A DNA stretch of 64,000 bases, taken from Chloroflexota bacterium (lineage in GTDB: Bacteria > Chloroflexota > Anaerolineae > Aggregatilineales > Phototrophicaceae). A program made the translations under genes and the position numbers. The notes beneath the pieces are model-generated. The model saw only the letters and a list, made by a program, of their open reading frames with translations, was not told the origin of the DNA and made no database searches. The stretch covers positions 1 to 64,000 of the forward strand of contig JAPOWG010000019.1 of assembly GCA_026707745.1 (NCBI GenBank). Reading direction: 5' to 3'. Positions 25,326 to 34,388 of the stretch are shown here, in pieces (positions within the stretch are counted from its first letter, which is position 1; each line of letters starts with the position of its first letter).

Positions 25326-26366
25326 TCATAGATCTTCGAGCGAGACGACGGCGCTCAGGTTCTGCGGCCGATCGGGATTCTGGCCATTATGCAAGGCGCG
25401 ATGATAGGCCAGGAGTTGCAAGACCGGCAGATACAGGACCGGCGAATTCCAGATCGTCAGGTCAGTTGGCAGGGCGATATGACGCGGCGAGTCAGTCGCA
25501 AGCGATCCGATGCTCAGGGTCCCCGCGCCCATCCGGCGCATTTCCCGCAGCACTTGCAATTCTTGCCGGGCGGATTCCGCCGATATCAAGCCGACAACCA
25601 GCGCATTTTCAGCGGCCATCGACATTGGGCCGTGACGGAACTCCAGCGTGTGAAAAGCTTCGCTGTAGGACAAGGACATCTCTTTCATCTTCAGCATGGC
25701 TTCGCAGGCGATGCCATACAGCGCATCCGAACCCAGAAAGAAAAAGCGTTCGATGCCCTGGTCGGCACCGAGCGTTTCCGCCAGACCACCAAAGCCATCC
25801 AACAGGTGCTGGCACTGCGCCGGCAACCGGGCGCTCGATGCCCGGTCATGTCCAACCAGCGCGGCAGCCATCTGTTGCAAGACAAGGCACATGCCGCTGA
25901 AGGAACGCGTCTGGGCGACGCTCTTTTCGCCGGCGCTGTCGATCGCGAATGCCAGATCGGCCTCAAGCGCCAGCGGGCTGCGACTATCACAGGTGACCGT
26001 GACGACCGGACCGCCGATCCGGGATTTGAAGGCGGCCGCTGCGCGCAGGGTTTCCGTGGTCGCGCCGGAACGCGACACTGTAATCAGCGCATATTTTCGC
26101 CCTTTGAGATAGATCGACTCGGGAAAGAGCAGCAATTCCGAGGCCGGGTGCGCCTGCGCGTCCATGCCGGCTCCGCGCAGCAAGCGCGCGGCGGTCAGCG
26201 CGAGATAGTATGTGGAGCCGCAGCCGGTGACGAGAACGTGATCGGGCTCGGCATCGGCGATCAAATTGGAAAATGTCGACTCCTTCGCCTCAAAGACCCC
26301 GAGCGCGTCAGCCCATACCCGTGGCTGGCTGATGATCTCCTGGCGTGTATGTTGGCCTGCGTTCAC
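25326..26366 (-). CDS. SIS-domain phospho-amino-sugar isomerase/deaminase (AgaS-like)
   Basis: 346 residues from a GTG at 26366 preceded by GGAGCGG. The open frame extends upstream to 26468 without homology-like sequence. Two SIS domains: VTGCGSTYYLA and TVSRSGATTETL in the first, FFLGSDALYGIACEAMLKMKEMS and FRHGPMSM in the second. This arrangement resembles AgaS and other sugar-phosphate aldose-ketose isomerases/deaminases acting on galactosamine- or glucosamine-6-phosphate. Two SIS paralogues beside one GH20 gene may serve two different amino sugars. It lies 27 bases upstream of the GH20 gene. Confidence 0.85.
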   Translation of the reverse strand: MNAGQHTRQEIISQPRVWADALGVFEAKESTFSNLIADAEPDHVLVTGCGSTYYLALTAARLLRGAGMDAQAHPASELLLFPESIYLKGRKYALITVSRSGATTETLRAAAAFKSRIGGPVVTVTCDSRSPLALEADLAFAIDSAGEKSVAQTRSFSGMCLVLQQMAAALVGHDRASSARLPAQCQHLLDGFGGLAETLGADQGIERFFFLGSDALYGIACEAMLKMKEMSLSYSEAFHTLEFRHGPMSMAAENALVVGLISAESARQELQVLREMRRMGAGTLSIGSLATDSPRHIALPTDLTIWNSPVLYLPVLQLLAYHRALHNGQNPDRPQNLSAVVSLEDL

Positions 26367-26487
26367 CCACCGCTCCAAGTCCGCTTGAGCGCATCGGCAC
26401 GATTCTAGCAAAGATCCGACGCATCTCCCATGTTCGTGACCGCGTGATGTCCGGGAGCATGTCAGCACGCGGTTTAACTATACGGTA

Positions 26488-27507
26488 TCAATACATCAAC
26501 TCAATGTTGAGCAAGTTTTCCATCGGCTCGTCAGCAAGAAAGTGGCGCAGGTTGCGGATGAACAGATCGGTCAATTTGCCGTTTTCGGTATCGGCCGTGC
26601 TGGCGGAGTGATGGCTGATGATGACGTTGGGCAAGTCCCAGAGCGGGTCGTCCGCCGGCAGCGGTTCCGGATCGGTGACGTCCAGCGCCGCGCCCCCAAG
26701 GCGCCCTTCGATAAGCGCGTTCATTAAGGCCGCCTGGTCGACCAGAGCGCCACGCGCGATATTGATCAGATAGGCGCCCGGCTTCAGCATGGCGATCCGT
26801 TCAGCGTTGAGCAAGCCATCCGTTTCCGGCGTATGCGGCAGGCACAGGACCAGAAAATCGACTTGCGGGAGCATCTCGTCCAGCTGAGAAGGGGCGAACA
26901 ACAGGTCGACGTCATCAACTGCCCGACGGGCATCGCGCCGCGTGCCGATTATGCGCATACCGAAAAACCGGCAGACAGCCGCCAGGTCGCGACCGATCTT
27001 GCCCAAGCCGAGGATGCCAACGGTCATGCCGCGCAGCTCGGTATTATTGAAGCGTTGCCAATGGCGGGCGCGCTTCTGTTCATCCATCAAAGTAAAGTTT
27101 TTGACGAAGGTCAACATGGCCATCAAGCAGAATTCGGCGAGAGGCCGGGCGTGGACGCCGCTGGCGCTGGTGAAAATCCAGCCCTGCCGGTCGTAGCCGT
27201 AAGCTTTGACGAACTGCCCGATGCCGGCGCTGGTTGTTTGGATCCACTTCAGGTTATGCGCGAACTGCGGCAGATCCTCGCGATGTGTATGGTCGAAGTC
27301 GAAGAGGATGTCGGCTTGCGCCAGCAGCGCGCGCCATTCCGCTTCTTGTTCGGCAGTGCGCTCGATGACAGCCGTATGGTGAGCCTGAAATAGCGGCGCG
27401 CCGATCAGGTCGGGCCGGTAGATGACCTCAACCTGTGGGACTGCCATGCGGATGTGGTCGATGTGTTCGGGTTCGAGATAGGAAGCGATCAAGACTTTGA
27501 GCGACAT
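26488..27507 (-). CDS. D-2-hydroxyacid dehydrogenase family protein
   Basis: 339 residues. NAD-binding Rossmann motif GILGLGKIGRDLA, and the catalytic Arg in NIARGALVD, Glu in DVTDPEP and His in ISHHSA, of the D-isomer 2-hydroxyacid dehydrogenases. Substrate could be a sugar-derived 2-keto acid, glyoxylate or hydroxypyruvate; nothing decides. No good ribosome-binding site precedes the ATG. It lies between the regulator gene and the amino-sugar genes on the same strand, so it likely belongs to that regulon. Confidence 0.85.
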   Translation of the reverse strand: MSLKVLIASYLEPEHIDHIRMAVPQVEVIYRPDLIGAPLFQAHHTAVIERTAEQEAEWRALLAQADILFDFDHTHREDLPQFAHNLKWIQTTSAGIGQFVKAYGYDRQGWIFTSASGVHARPLAEFCLMAMLTFVKNFTLMDEQKRARHWQRFNNTELRGMTVGILGLGKIGRDLAAVCRFFGMRIIGTRRDARRAVDDVDLLFAPSQLDEMLPQVDFLVLCLPHTPETDGLLNAERIAMLKPGAYLINIARGALVDQAALMNALIEGRLGGAALDVTDPEPLPADDPLWDLPNVIISHHSASTADTENGKLTDLFIRNLRHFLADEPMENLLNIELMY

Positions 27508-27611
27508 GGAGGATTCTCGACATGCGGGTGAACTCGGTCACAATGTAGTGCAATTCAATCTTCGTGCCTAGCTTTGATCGTATGCCAGATTAGAGCGCAG
27601 GCGCCTCGGCC

Positions 27612-28973
27612 TTATCGGGATGACGCTAAGCCTCGGCGCGCTCGCTTGGCATCAATGAGGAAGTCGGCGATCTCTTCATCAATCACCAGCGCGTTGGCGA
27701 GCCCGTTCCTGACAACCATTTCCGTTGCGGTCTTCTTGTGATCCCCGGTAGCGATGACCCAGACAAAGCCGTTGTTCCGTTCGATAACATCACGCAGCAG
27801 GTTGAGCGCGGGGGCATATACTTTGCGCTCCTGAATCGATTGAAACGAAGCATCACCGATGGCTTGAGCATTGCTGCCAAGCATATATCCCAGCACCTCG
27901 CCCCTGAAGGATGCCGCCTTTCTGTCCAGTTTCAATTGTTCGTGCAGACTATGAAGAAATTTTGGGCCGAAGGTGCGCCTTTTGGCGTGACCGTGCAAAT
28001 CATGATTGTTGCTTGAGGATACCCCGCCAACTGTCATGAGGATTGCCCTGGCCACTCGCAATTCTTCTATCGCCGCCGCTGCTTGAGTTTGGTGCGCGCT
28101 GAGATCATCCCCATACAAGTTTCTTTCTTCTGGAGGCAAGTAGGGTAAGTAAAACGCTCGCGTGTTCGGATTGTGTTCAGCCAGCAATTTAACTGCCAGA
28201 TTGGAAGAAACAGAAGCCGCCTCCTGCTGGTGGTTGTTCACTTCCATGGTGGACGACCAGTTAATGCTTTTGTACTGGTGTTGGCTGGGCGGAACCAACT
28301 CGGCGCAGCGATAGAGCGTATAGCCGGGTCCAATCCCGATCGCGCCCTCTTCAAGTGTTGGAAAGACTTCTGTAGCAGCGGCAAATGCGAGGAACTCAAT
28401 ATTCAGCAAGTGCGAGGACACGCAACTCTTGTTGCTCCCGCGCCCCTTGGGAAGCTCAACGACGATAACTTGTTTGAGGGAAGGTGAGTAAAGTTTTAGC
28501 AAGTCGTCTTCCAGCCGCCAATTTCGCCCAATCCTGTTCAGCTTCAGCGCGTTTGCGAATACTGCGGTGCGGAATGAACGTTCGAGACCAGCAATGGTTT
28601 GCCCCTTGAATCGTCCATATGGGCCCGTTAATTCGGACTCGCGCAAACCGTCCCGTACGACTGCCTCGAAGAATTGGATACCCTGGAGATATTCGTCGCT
28701 CAATTCTTCAGTCAGTTGCTCCGGGATATTCGTGGTCCAGCCAAACTCACCATGTTCATGGCGCTCGATACAGCCATGCTCATCCATGCCAAGCAAGTAA
28801 TCGCTGCTCACGTCCAGGAAGCTACAGATTTCGACCAGCCTCGAAACCGACGGCATGGTTCCGTTCATCCAGTTTGCGACGCCGCTTTCAGACACCCTCA
28901 ACCGACGCGCAAGCTCCCTTTGGGTAAAATTTTTCTTCTTAAGTATCTCTCTAAGTCTTCGTGAAAAGGTCAT
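27612..28973 (-). CDS. XRE-type helix-turn-helix fused to a SorC-like sugar-binding domain
   Basis: 453 residues. The N-terminus (1-63) is a Cro/C1-type HTH: FTQRELARRLRVSESGVANWMNG. After a linker, the C-terminal two-thirds resemble the SorC/DeoR-type effector domain: IGIGPGYTLYRC, ILMTVGGVSSSN, GEVLGYMLG, and a final WVIATGDHKKTATEMVVRNG then NALVIDEEIADFL. SorC regulators normally carry a different, sigma-factor-like HTH, so the pairing is unusual. It is divergent from a sugar ABC importer and next to amino-sugar genes, so it probably senses a phosphorylated amino sugar and controls both sides. Confidence 0.78.
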   Translation of the reverse strand: MTFSRRLREILKKKNFTQRELARRLRVSESGVANWMNGTMPSVSRLVEICSFLDVSSDYLLGMDEHGCIERHEHGEFGWTTNIPEQLTEELSDEYLQGIQFFEAVVRDGLRESELTGPYGRFKGQTIAGLERSFRTAVFANALKLNRIGRNWRLEDDLLKLYSPSLKQVIVVELPKGRGSNKSCVSSHLLNIEFLAFAAATEVFPTLEEGAIGIGPGYTLYRCAELVPPSQHQYKSINWSSTMEVNNHQQEAASVSSNLAVKLLAEHNPNTRAFYLPYLPPEERNLYGDDLSAHQTQAAAAIEELRVARAILMTVGGVSSSNNHDLHGHAKRRTFGPKFLHSLHEQLKLDRKAASFRGEVLGYMLGSNAQAIGDASFQSIQERKVYAPALNLLRDVIERNNGFVWVIATGDHKKTATEMVVRNGLANALVIDEEIADFLIDAKRARRGLASSR

Positions 28974-29284
28974 GAAACCTCTTTTTGGCGCGCACTAAAG
29001 AGATGCTCCCAACTACCTGGCGACAGTGAATGGGGTCACGTTTACGTACAGGCTTGTTGCAGAAGTTCTCTTTTGCGCCGCTTCCTGGAGGGTCGCTGCG
29101 TACAACTTCAATTGGCATGAATGCATGACAAAGAACTTCAGCAATATTGTACGTCGATATGCCAATTTCCTCAACAAAGCCACATGGAGTCATAACCGGT
29201 CTACAATATATGTCGGGAATTCGGCGTTGCCGGATCCCTTACCGCTCGAGAAATCTCTAGTACCTATTTTGAAAGGACAAGCTC
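28974..29284. promoter_or_regulatory. Divergent control region between the XRE-SorC regulator and the sugar importer
   Basis: Three copies of a CGTACA word occur: ACGTACAG at 29044-29051, GCGTACAA at 29098-29105 and TTGTACGT (reverse) at 29147-29154. A short inverted repeat GCAT-GA-ATGC lies at about 29115-29124. These are candidate operators for the regulator. The importer gene has AAAGGA ahead of its ATG. No clear -35/-10 pair is assigned. Confidence 0.5.
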
Positions 29285-30634
29285 ATGAAAAGAATGTTAA
29301 TCTTCGTTGTTTTGATTCTGTTCTTGTTTTCATCCCTGGCCCTGGCGCAGGATGACGACCGCGTGACTATCCGCTTCTGGCACGTTTGGGGCAACGTCAC
29401 CTGGTTGCCCGACGTGGTGGAACCGGCCTTTGAAGCCGCCTTCCCGCAGTACGATCTGGAACTGCGTGTTTTGGATGGCTACCGCAACGCATATGATCTC
29501 TACACGCTGGCGCAGGAACAGGGCGATCCGCCCGAGCTTCTGCAAGGGACCTCAAGCAACACGCAGGCGCCCCGTGATACCGGTTTCTTCAAGCCTCTTC
29601 ACGAAGCCATTGCCGGCCGTACCGAAATCAATGGCATACCCGTGCGGCTCGACGAGATTGTTGGCCCCGCTGCGATGTTCTTCCAGTTGGATGGCGAGTA
29701 CTACGAACTGCCCTGGAATGCCTCGACGCCGATCGTCTTTGGCAACATGGATCTGCTCGTGGAAGCCGGCGTGGCCGAAGATGTCAACGATTTCGAAGCC
29801 ATCCCATCGACCTGGGCGGAAGTCCACGAAGTCTGCGCCATCATCGTTGACAAGTTTCCTGATGTAGACTGCATCAATTTCGGCGCAGGCGGCTGGTACT
29901 TTGAAAACGCGCTGGCGATGCAGGGCGCCTTTATGGCCAACAACGAGAACGGTCGCGGCGGCGGCTGTGTCACCGAGGTGCTATTTAACAGTCAGGAGGC
30001 AGTAGATTACCTGGCCTGGCACAAGAGCCTCGAGGACGCCGGCTATTGGGTCGATTATGGACGGGCCGAGTACGACATCAAATGGGCTGACAGCAAATTG
30101 GCATTGCATTTGAACTCCAGCGCCGCCGCCCGTAGTCGAGTGGAAATCGCTGAAGGCAACGGCTTCACCGTGGGCGCCGATCGCATGCCCTACAATCAGG
30201 ATGTGGATTACGTCGGCAACATGATCGGCGGCGGGATGATCCTCTTGACCGCCGGCCTCGAGCCGGAAGTTGAAGAAGGCGCCTTGACCTTCCTCATGTA
30301 TTTGCTGGAACCAGAGAACGTCGCCAACTGGCACAAGTCAACCGGCTACATTCCTGTTACGCAGTCCGGCTTTGACTTCCTGGAAGCGGAAGGCTGGTTC
30401 GAAGAAAACCCGACCTTTGCCGTTGCCACCAACCAATTGAACAATTCCGCCCGCGCCCCGCAGACCGCCGGCGCGATCTTCGGCAGCTTCGCGCAGGTCT
30501 ACCAGATGTATCGGGAAGTCTTCCAGAACATCCTCCGTAACGATGCCGATATCCAGGGGTCTCTGGATCGCCTGAAGGCGGAGGCCGACCTGCTAATCGA
30601 AGAATACAACTTGCTGGTGCCTTGCGAGGAATAG
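29285..30634 (+). CDS. Sugar ABC transporter substrate-binding protein (UgpB-like)
   Basis: 449 residues. A signal peptide (1-21, ending SSLALA) leads to a mature protein starting near QDDDRVTIRFWHVWG. Family 1 solute-binding protein with ELPWNASTPI, GWYFENALAMQGAF and STGYIPVTQSG, which is close to the glycerol-3-phosphate binding protein UgpB. In this neighbourhood the ligand is more likely an amino sugar or oligosaccharide. There is no lipobox cysteine at the cleavage site, so anchoring is uncertain. It is first in an operon with two permease genes. Confidence 0.88.
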   Translation: MKRMLIFVVLILFLFSSLALAQDDDRVTIRFWHVWGNVTWLPDVVEPAFEAAFPQYDLELRVLDGYRNAYDLYTLAQEQGDPPELLQGTSSNTQAPRDTGFFKPLHEAIAGRTEINGIPVRLDEIVGPAAMFFQLDGEYYELPWNASTPIVFGNMDLLVEAGVAEDVNDFEAIPSTWAEVHEVCAIIVDKFPDVDCINFGAGGWYFENALAMQGAFMANNENGRGGGCVTEVLFNSQEAVDYLAWHKSLEDAGYWVDYGRAEYDIKWADSKLALHLNSSAAARSRVEIAEGNGFTVGADRMPYNQDVDYVGNMIGGGMILLTAGLEPEVEEGALTFLMYLLEPENVANWHKSTGYIPVTQSGFDFLEAEGWFEENPTFAVATNQLNNSARAPQTAGAIFGSFAQVYQMYREVFQNILRNDADIQGSLDRLKAEADLLIEEYNLLVPCEE

Positions 30635-30655
30635 TAGACAAGACAACGCTTAAGA

Positions 30656-30682
30656 GGATGGGGCGATCGCCCCATCCCCTAC
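30656..30682 (+). repeat. Perfect palindrome of the hairpin family (GATGGGGCGATCGCCCCATC)
   Basis: A 20-base perfect palindrome at 30657-30676 is followed by CCCTAC, the usual family flank. It stands between the binding-protein gene and the first permease gene. Confidence 0.8.
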
Positions 30683-30805
30683 CTCATCATTGTTCAGCAG
30701 AGTTCGCGCATGGTCTTGGTCATGCGATAATCTGTGTGAACGCCACCTGCGGCGTTGCTCTATTCGAGCGAATTGGCCGAGCGGCGCTAGGGAGGTGCCA
30801 AGACG

Positions 30806-32107
30806 GTGTCCGCATTCCTATTCACGATTCTCGCCTCCGCTCTGGGCGCGCTCGTTGTCGGCGCGATCCTAAAGCGGCGCGGGCGAGGATTGCGGGGCGG
30901 TATGGCGCTGGGCGCTATTGCCGGTTTACTCGGCAGCCTGGCGACCATGATCCCCTTGCAGTACTGTGTCCTCGATCCCGAGCACCATATGTTCTTCAAG
31001 ATCAGCGTTCTGGGGGGGACGATCACGGTCAACGCTGTGGCGCTCCTTGGGATCCTGCTGGTCATCGTTGTGGCATGGGCCTTCGCACTGGCGATCGACA
31101 GACTGCGTCATCATTGGCGGGCGCGCAGCGGCACGGTATGGCAGGCGGACACGGCGCCGGGCACCTTCGTCGGCTACGATTTCTCACCCTGGATTTTCCT
31201 GGCGCCGACCCTCGTCGGGCTGGTTGTTTTCACCTATTATCCGGCGGCGCAAAACTTCTTCCTGGGTACACAGATAGCGCGGCGCGGGGTGGCGAAAACG
31301 GCCTTTAATTGCCTGGATAATTTCGCCAGTCTGATTGCCAGCCGCTTGCAGGACGCCCACTATTACATCTTGAGCGATGGCTTCGTCTGGCATGCCGAAA
31401 ACGCTCGCTATCTGGCGGTTTTCGGCAACAGCTTATTTTTCTCTGTGTTTATTGTGATTGTCGCGAATGTGTTGGGACTGTCTATCGCCCTGCTGGCGTC
31501 ACAGAAGATTCGCGGCGCGTCGGTTTATCGCACGCTGATGATCTGGCCTTATGCCATCTCCGGTGTCGTGGTCGGCATCGTTTTCGCGATCTTGCTGGGC
31601 GGTGGCGGATCGGGATTCATGAATCAAGTTTTGCGTCTCTTCGGCGCAGAGCCCGTTCCGTTTCTGTCCGATCCCTGGTGGGCGCGCGCCTCGGTAGTGG
31701 CGGCGGCTGCCTGGAACAAACTGGGATTCAACGTCCTGATTTATATCGCGGCGCTGCAGGCTGTGCCATTGGAACTGATGGAGGCCGCTGCGATCGATGG
31801 CGCCAATGCCTGGAAGCGCTTCCTTAATGTGACCATACCGATGATTTCTCCCTACATCTTTTTTGTCGTGTTTCTCAATCTGAATTACAGCTTTTTCGAT
31901 CTCTATGCCGTTATTGACAACCTCACCGAGGGCGGACCGGTAAACGCGACGACAAACCTGGTCGTGGATATCATTCGCGTCGGCGTTGAAAGCCGCGATA
32001 TAGGGAAAGCGGCGGCGCAATCCATCGTCTTGTTCATGGTGGTGGTCGGCCTCACCTACGTGCAGTTCCGCGTCATGGGCCGGCGCGTCACCTACGGGGC
32101 TGATTAA
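30806..32107 (+). CDS. Sugar ABC transporter permease (UgpA/MalF type) with long N-terminal extension
   Basis: 433 residues, GTG start preceded by GGGAGGTG. The C-terminal 300 residues are a normal binding-protein-dependent permease with the EAA loop EAAAIDGANAWKRFLNVTIP. The first 120 residues add three extra membrane segments (about 5-25, 35-55 and 70-95) before the usual first transmembrane helix at WIFLAPTLVG; typical family members are near 290-310 residues. The extra region may be an added membrane anchor. It partners the next permease, one base away, and the preceding binding protein. No ATPase gene is present. Confidence 0.87.
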   Translation: MSAFLFTILASALGALVVGAILKRRGRGLRGGMALGAIAGLLGSLATMIPLQYCVLDPEHHMFFKISVLGGTITVNAVALLGILLVIVVAWAFALAIDRLRHHWRARSGTVWQADTAPGTFVGYDFSPWIFLAPTLVGLVVFTYYPAAQNFFLGTQIARRGVAKTAFNCLDNFASLIASRLQDAHYYILSDGFVWHAENARYLAVFGNSLFFSVFIVIVANVLGLSIALLASQKIRGASVYRTLMIWPYAISGVVVGIVFAILLGGGGSGFMNQVLRLFGAEPVPFLSDPWWARASVVAAAAWNKLGFNVLIYIAALQAVPLELMEAAAIDGANAWKRFLNVTIPMISPYIFFVVFLNLNYSFFDLYAVIDNLTEGGPVNATTNLVVDIIRVGVESRDIGKAAAQSIVLFMVVVGLTYVQFRVMGRRVTYGAD

Positions 32108-32108
32108 C

Positions 32109-32987
32109 ATGACTGCCTTAACTCGCCGACGCGCGGTTGATCGACCGCCGCTGGTTCATCTTCTCCGCGAGCTAGTCACCGCCAATCGCTGGTATATCCA
32201 TGTCCTCTTGTGGATCGCTGTGATATTCATGGGCTTTCCCCTGTTTTACGCGGCACTGGTCAGCACGCAAAACAATGCCCAGATGTTCCGATTGCAGATG
32301 ATTCCAGGCGACTCTTTCAGCTTCAATTTGCAGACGGTGCTCGATCGCAACATCGCCCGTCTGATGTTCAATACCTTTGCAGTGGCGACCATGATCACCC
32401 TTGGCAAAGTTGTCTTGTCGATCTTCAGTGGCATGGCGTTGGTCTATTTCCGCTTCCCCGCCAAGTCGCTCGTATTTGGATTTATCCTCGCTGCGCTGAT
32501 GGTGCCGGGCGAGGTGACGATCATCGCTCTGTTCCGCTTGGTCGCTCTGGAATTAGGCTGGGGCAACACCTGGACTGCCCTGGTAGTGCCGGCTGTGGCA
32601 AGCCCTACCGGCGTATTTCTGTTTCGCCAGCATTTCGCCAGCATTACACCGGAACTGTCCGAAGCGGCGCAGCTGGATGGCGCGGGGCCGCTGCAATTCT
32701 TGCTGCGCGTCCTGGTGCCGCTCAGCCGAAACACGATAACTGCGCTGGTCGTCATCATGTTCATCGGCGGCTGGAACAGCTATTTGTGGCCCCTGCTGAT
32801 CGTCACCAATCCAGATCTGCAAGTGATCCAGGTGGGGCTGAGCACGCTGGACGATGGCGTGGAAATAGGACGTACCTGGGGGCCGATTATGCTGGGCGCC
32901 GTCATCGCGAGTATTCCGCCGATTGCGATCTTCGTGTTGATGCAAAAGCAATTCCTGCAGGGCTTCGCGCTCACGCGAAGCAAATAG
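32109..32987 (+). CDS. Sugar ABC transporter permease (UgpE/MalG type)
   Basis: 292 residues, starting one base after the previous gene. Six membrane segments and the EAA loop SEAAQLDGAGPLQFLLRVLVPLS. MalG-type short N-terminus with a first helix at about 28-48. It forms the heterodimeric channel with the preceding permease. The ATPase is probably an MsmK/UgpC-like shared protein encoded elsewhere. The stop codon falls inside the first bases of a dispersed repeat. Confidence 0.88.
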   Translation: MTALTRRRAVDRPPLVHLLRELVTANRWYIHVLLWIAVIFMGFPLFYAALVSTQNNAQMFRLQMIPGDSFSFNLQTVLDRNIARLMFNTFAVATMITLGKVVLSIFSGMALVYFRFPAKSLVFGFILAALMVPGEVTIIALFRLVALELGWGNTWTALVVPAVASPTGVFLFRQHFASITPELSEAAQLDGAGPLQFLLRVLVPLSRNTITALVVIMFIGGWNSYLWPLLIVTNPDLQVIQVGLSTLDDGVEIGRTWGPIMLGAVIASIPPIAIFVLMQKQFLQGFALTRSK

Positions 32988-33060
32988 CCGCTCGGCGGCA
33001 GCGAACAGGTCTGTCCCGCTCACGCAAAATTGTAAGTCTGCTTGACGCTCGTGCGCCGCA
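32986..33060 (+). repeat. Diverged copy of the AGCCGCTCGGCG repeat at the permease stop codon
   Basis: AGCCGCTCGGCGGCAGCGAA overlaps the TAG stop, then CCCGCTCACGCAAAATTGTAA aligns to the TCACA and A-rich blocks of the better copies. Same strand as the gene it follows. Confidence 0.6.
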
Positions 33061-33163
33061 GTTAACATAAACAGAGCGATCGGCAGCGCCTGTACTCTTT
33101 GTTTTCCCGAAACTTGCGCGTCCAATTAAACCTGTGAATAAGCCGCTCAATTGGAGGAATTCG

Positions 33164-33937
33164 ATGCATTCGTTACGAATCGTCACGCAGAATATTTGGA
33201 ACGTGAACGACCATTGGCAGGAGCGCGCCGATGCCATTGGGCAAAACATGCGCGAACTGGACGTCGATATCATCTGCATCCAGGAATCAGTGCCCGATCA
33301 CTTCGAGTATCTCAAGTCCCACAGTTTTCGCGGTTTTCCTCATGCCTATTATGCAGCGAGTGATGACGGCTCCCAAACGCCTCGGCCGCAGGGACTTGCG
33401 ATATTCTCGCGACTGGCGGCGCTGGAGGACGGCAAGGTTGAAATCGGGCGCGAGCGCGAGATGAGCAATCCCTGGATGCGCAATCTGCAGTATATACGCG
33501 TGAAACTACCATCCGATCATTCCTTGGCCGTCTTCAATACACACCTGTTTATAAGCAGCACCCAGAAAAAGACGGGTATCGCGACCTGCGTAGAAGTGAT
33601 GCAAAGAGAAGAATTTGCCGACTGCATACATGTATTGGCAGGCGATTTCAATATCAAACTCGATACGCAACCAGACTATCTGGCGCCGCTTGCGGAGCAA
33701 CAATATGCCGACATCTGGACCGCGAAAAATGGAGACAAGACGGGTTATACTGCTCCCCATGACTTGGATCATCCACTTGACGAACGTATCGACGGACATT
33801 TTACGCAGCGGGACCAGCTTGATCGGGTGAAACGTGTCAAACTGGTCAATACCGAGCCGATCAACGACGGCAGGCTATTGCTGTCGGATCACATCGGCGT
33901 GATGGCAGAATTGGACTTTGATGGCTCGACAAGCTAA
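33164..33937 (+). CDS. Endonuclease/exonuclease/phosphatase (EEP) family hydrolase
   Basis: 257 residues. GGAGG six bases before the ATG at 33164 fixes the start, although the frame opens at 33134. EEP-fold motifs in order: TQNIWN, the metal Glu in CIQES, FNTHLF, the catalytic AGDFNI and the final SDHIGVM. Such Mg-dependent enzymes cleave DNA, phosphodiesters, sphingomyelin-like lipids or inositol phosphates. No signal peptide is present, so an intracellular phosphodiester substrate is inferred. It overlaps the following HNH gene by 17 bases. Confidence 0.85.
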   Translation: MHSLRIVTQNIWNVNDHWQERADAIGQNMRELDVDIICIQESVPDHFEYLKSHSFRGFPHAYYAASDDGSQTPRPQGLAIFSRLAALEDGKVEIGREREMSNPWMRNLQYIRVKLPSDHSLAVFNTHLFISSTQKKTGIATCVEVMQREEFADCIHVLAGDFNIKLDTQPDYLAPLAEQQYADIWTAKNGDKTGYTAPHDLDHPLDERIDGHFTQRDQLDRVKRVKLVNTEPINDGRLLLSDHIGVMAELDFDGSTS

Positions 33938-34388
33938 GTGCGGGAAACGGCCAAGGGAAGATCCTGTTCCCGGGGCCAGCGTGTCACTTGAAATGACCTA
34001 TTGCAGCTTCTGTGGGCGCTTGAGCCAGCGCTGCGCCTGCCACGAGGCCGGCAGCGACCTTCAGCGCTTTCTGGAGCGCGGCGGCAAAAGCTATGCGCCT
34101 TACAAGCGAGACGCGCCCTACAAACGCGGCGTGCCGCCCCAAGTAAAGTCTGCCGAACGCAGGCATCTCCAGAAGCAATATAAAAACTGGCACACAATCT
34201 TGACAGAATCGAATGGCGAATGCTGCGCCAATTGCGGCGAGAGGAAGGACCTGGTATTGGACCATGTCCTTCCGATCGCAAAAGGCGGCCTGTCGCGGCT
34301 GGACAACCTGCAACTGCTCTGTTCCACCTGCAATCGCATCAAAGGCAAATTGGCGATCGATTGCCGCCCGGCTAAGCATCGAGAATGA
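33921..34388 (+). CDS. HNH endonuclease-domain protein with N-terminal zinc-ribbon
   Basis: 155 residues from the ATG at 33921, which overlaps the EEP gene; an internal ATG at 33993 is the other possible start. N-terminal cysteine cluster YCSFCGRLSQRCAC (CxxC, then CxC), a basic linker, then an HNH domain: CCANCGERKDLVLDHVLPIAK and LQLLCSTCNRIKG, with the zinc CxxC pairs and the catalytic DH. HNH proteins nick or cut DNA and occur in mobile elements, restriction and repair. The gene end overlaps the convergent PhyH gene by 17 bases. Role not known. Confidence 0.8.
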   Translation: MARQAKCGKRPREDPVPGASVSLEMTYCSFCGRLSQRCACHEAGSDLQRFLERGGKSYAPYKRDAPYKRGVPPQVKSAERRHLQKQYKNWHTILTESNGECCANCGERKDLVLDHVLPIAKGGLSRLDNLQLLCSTCNRIKGKLAIDCRPAKHRE

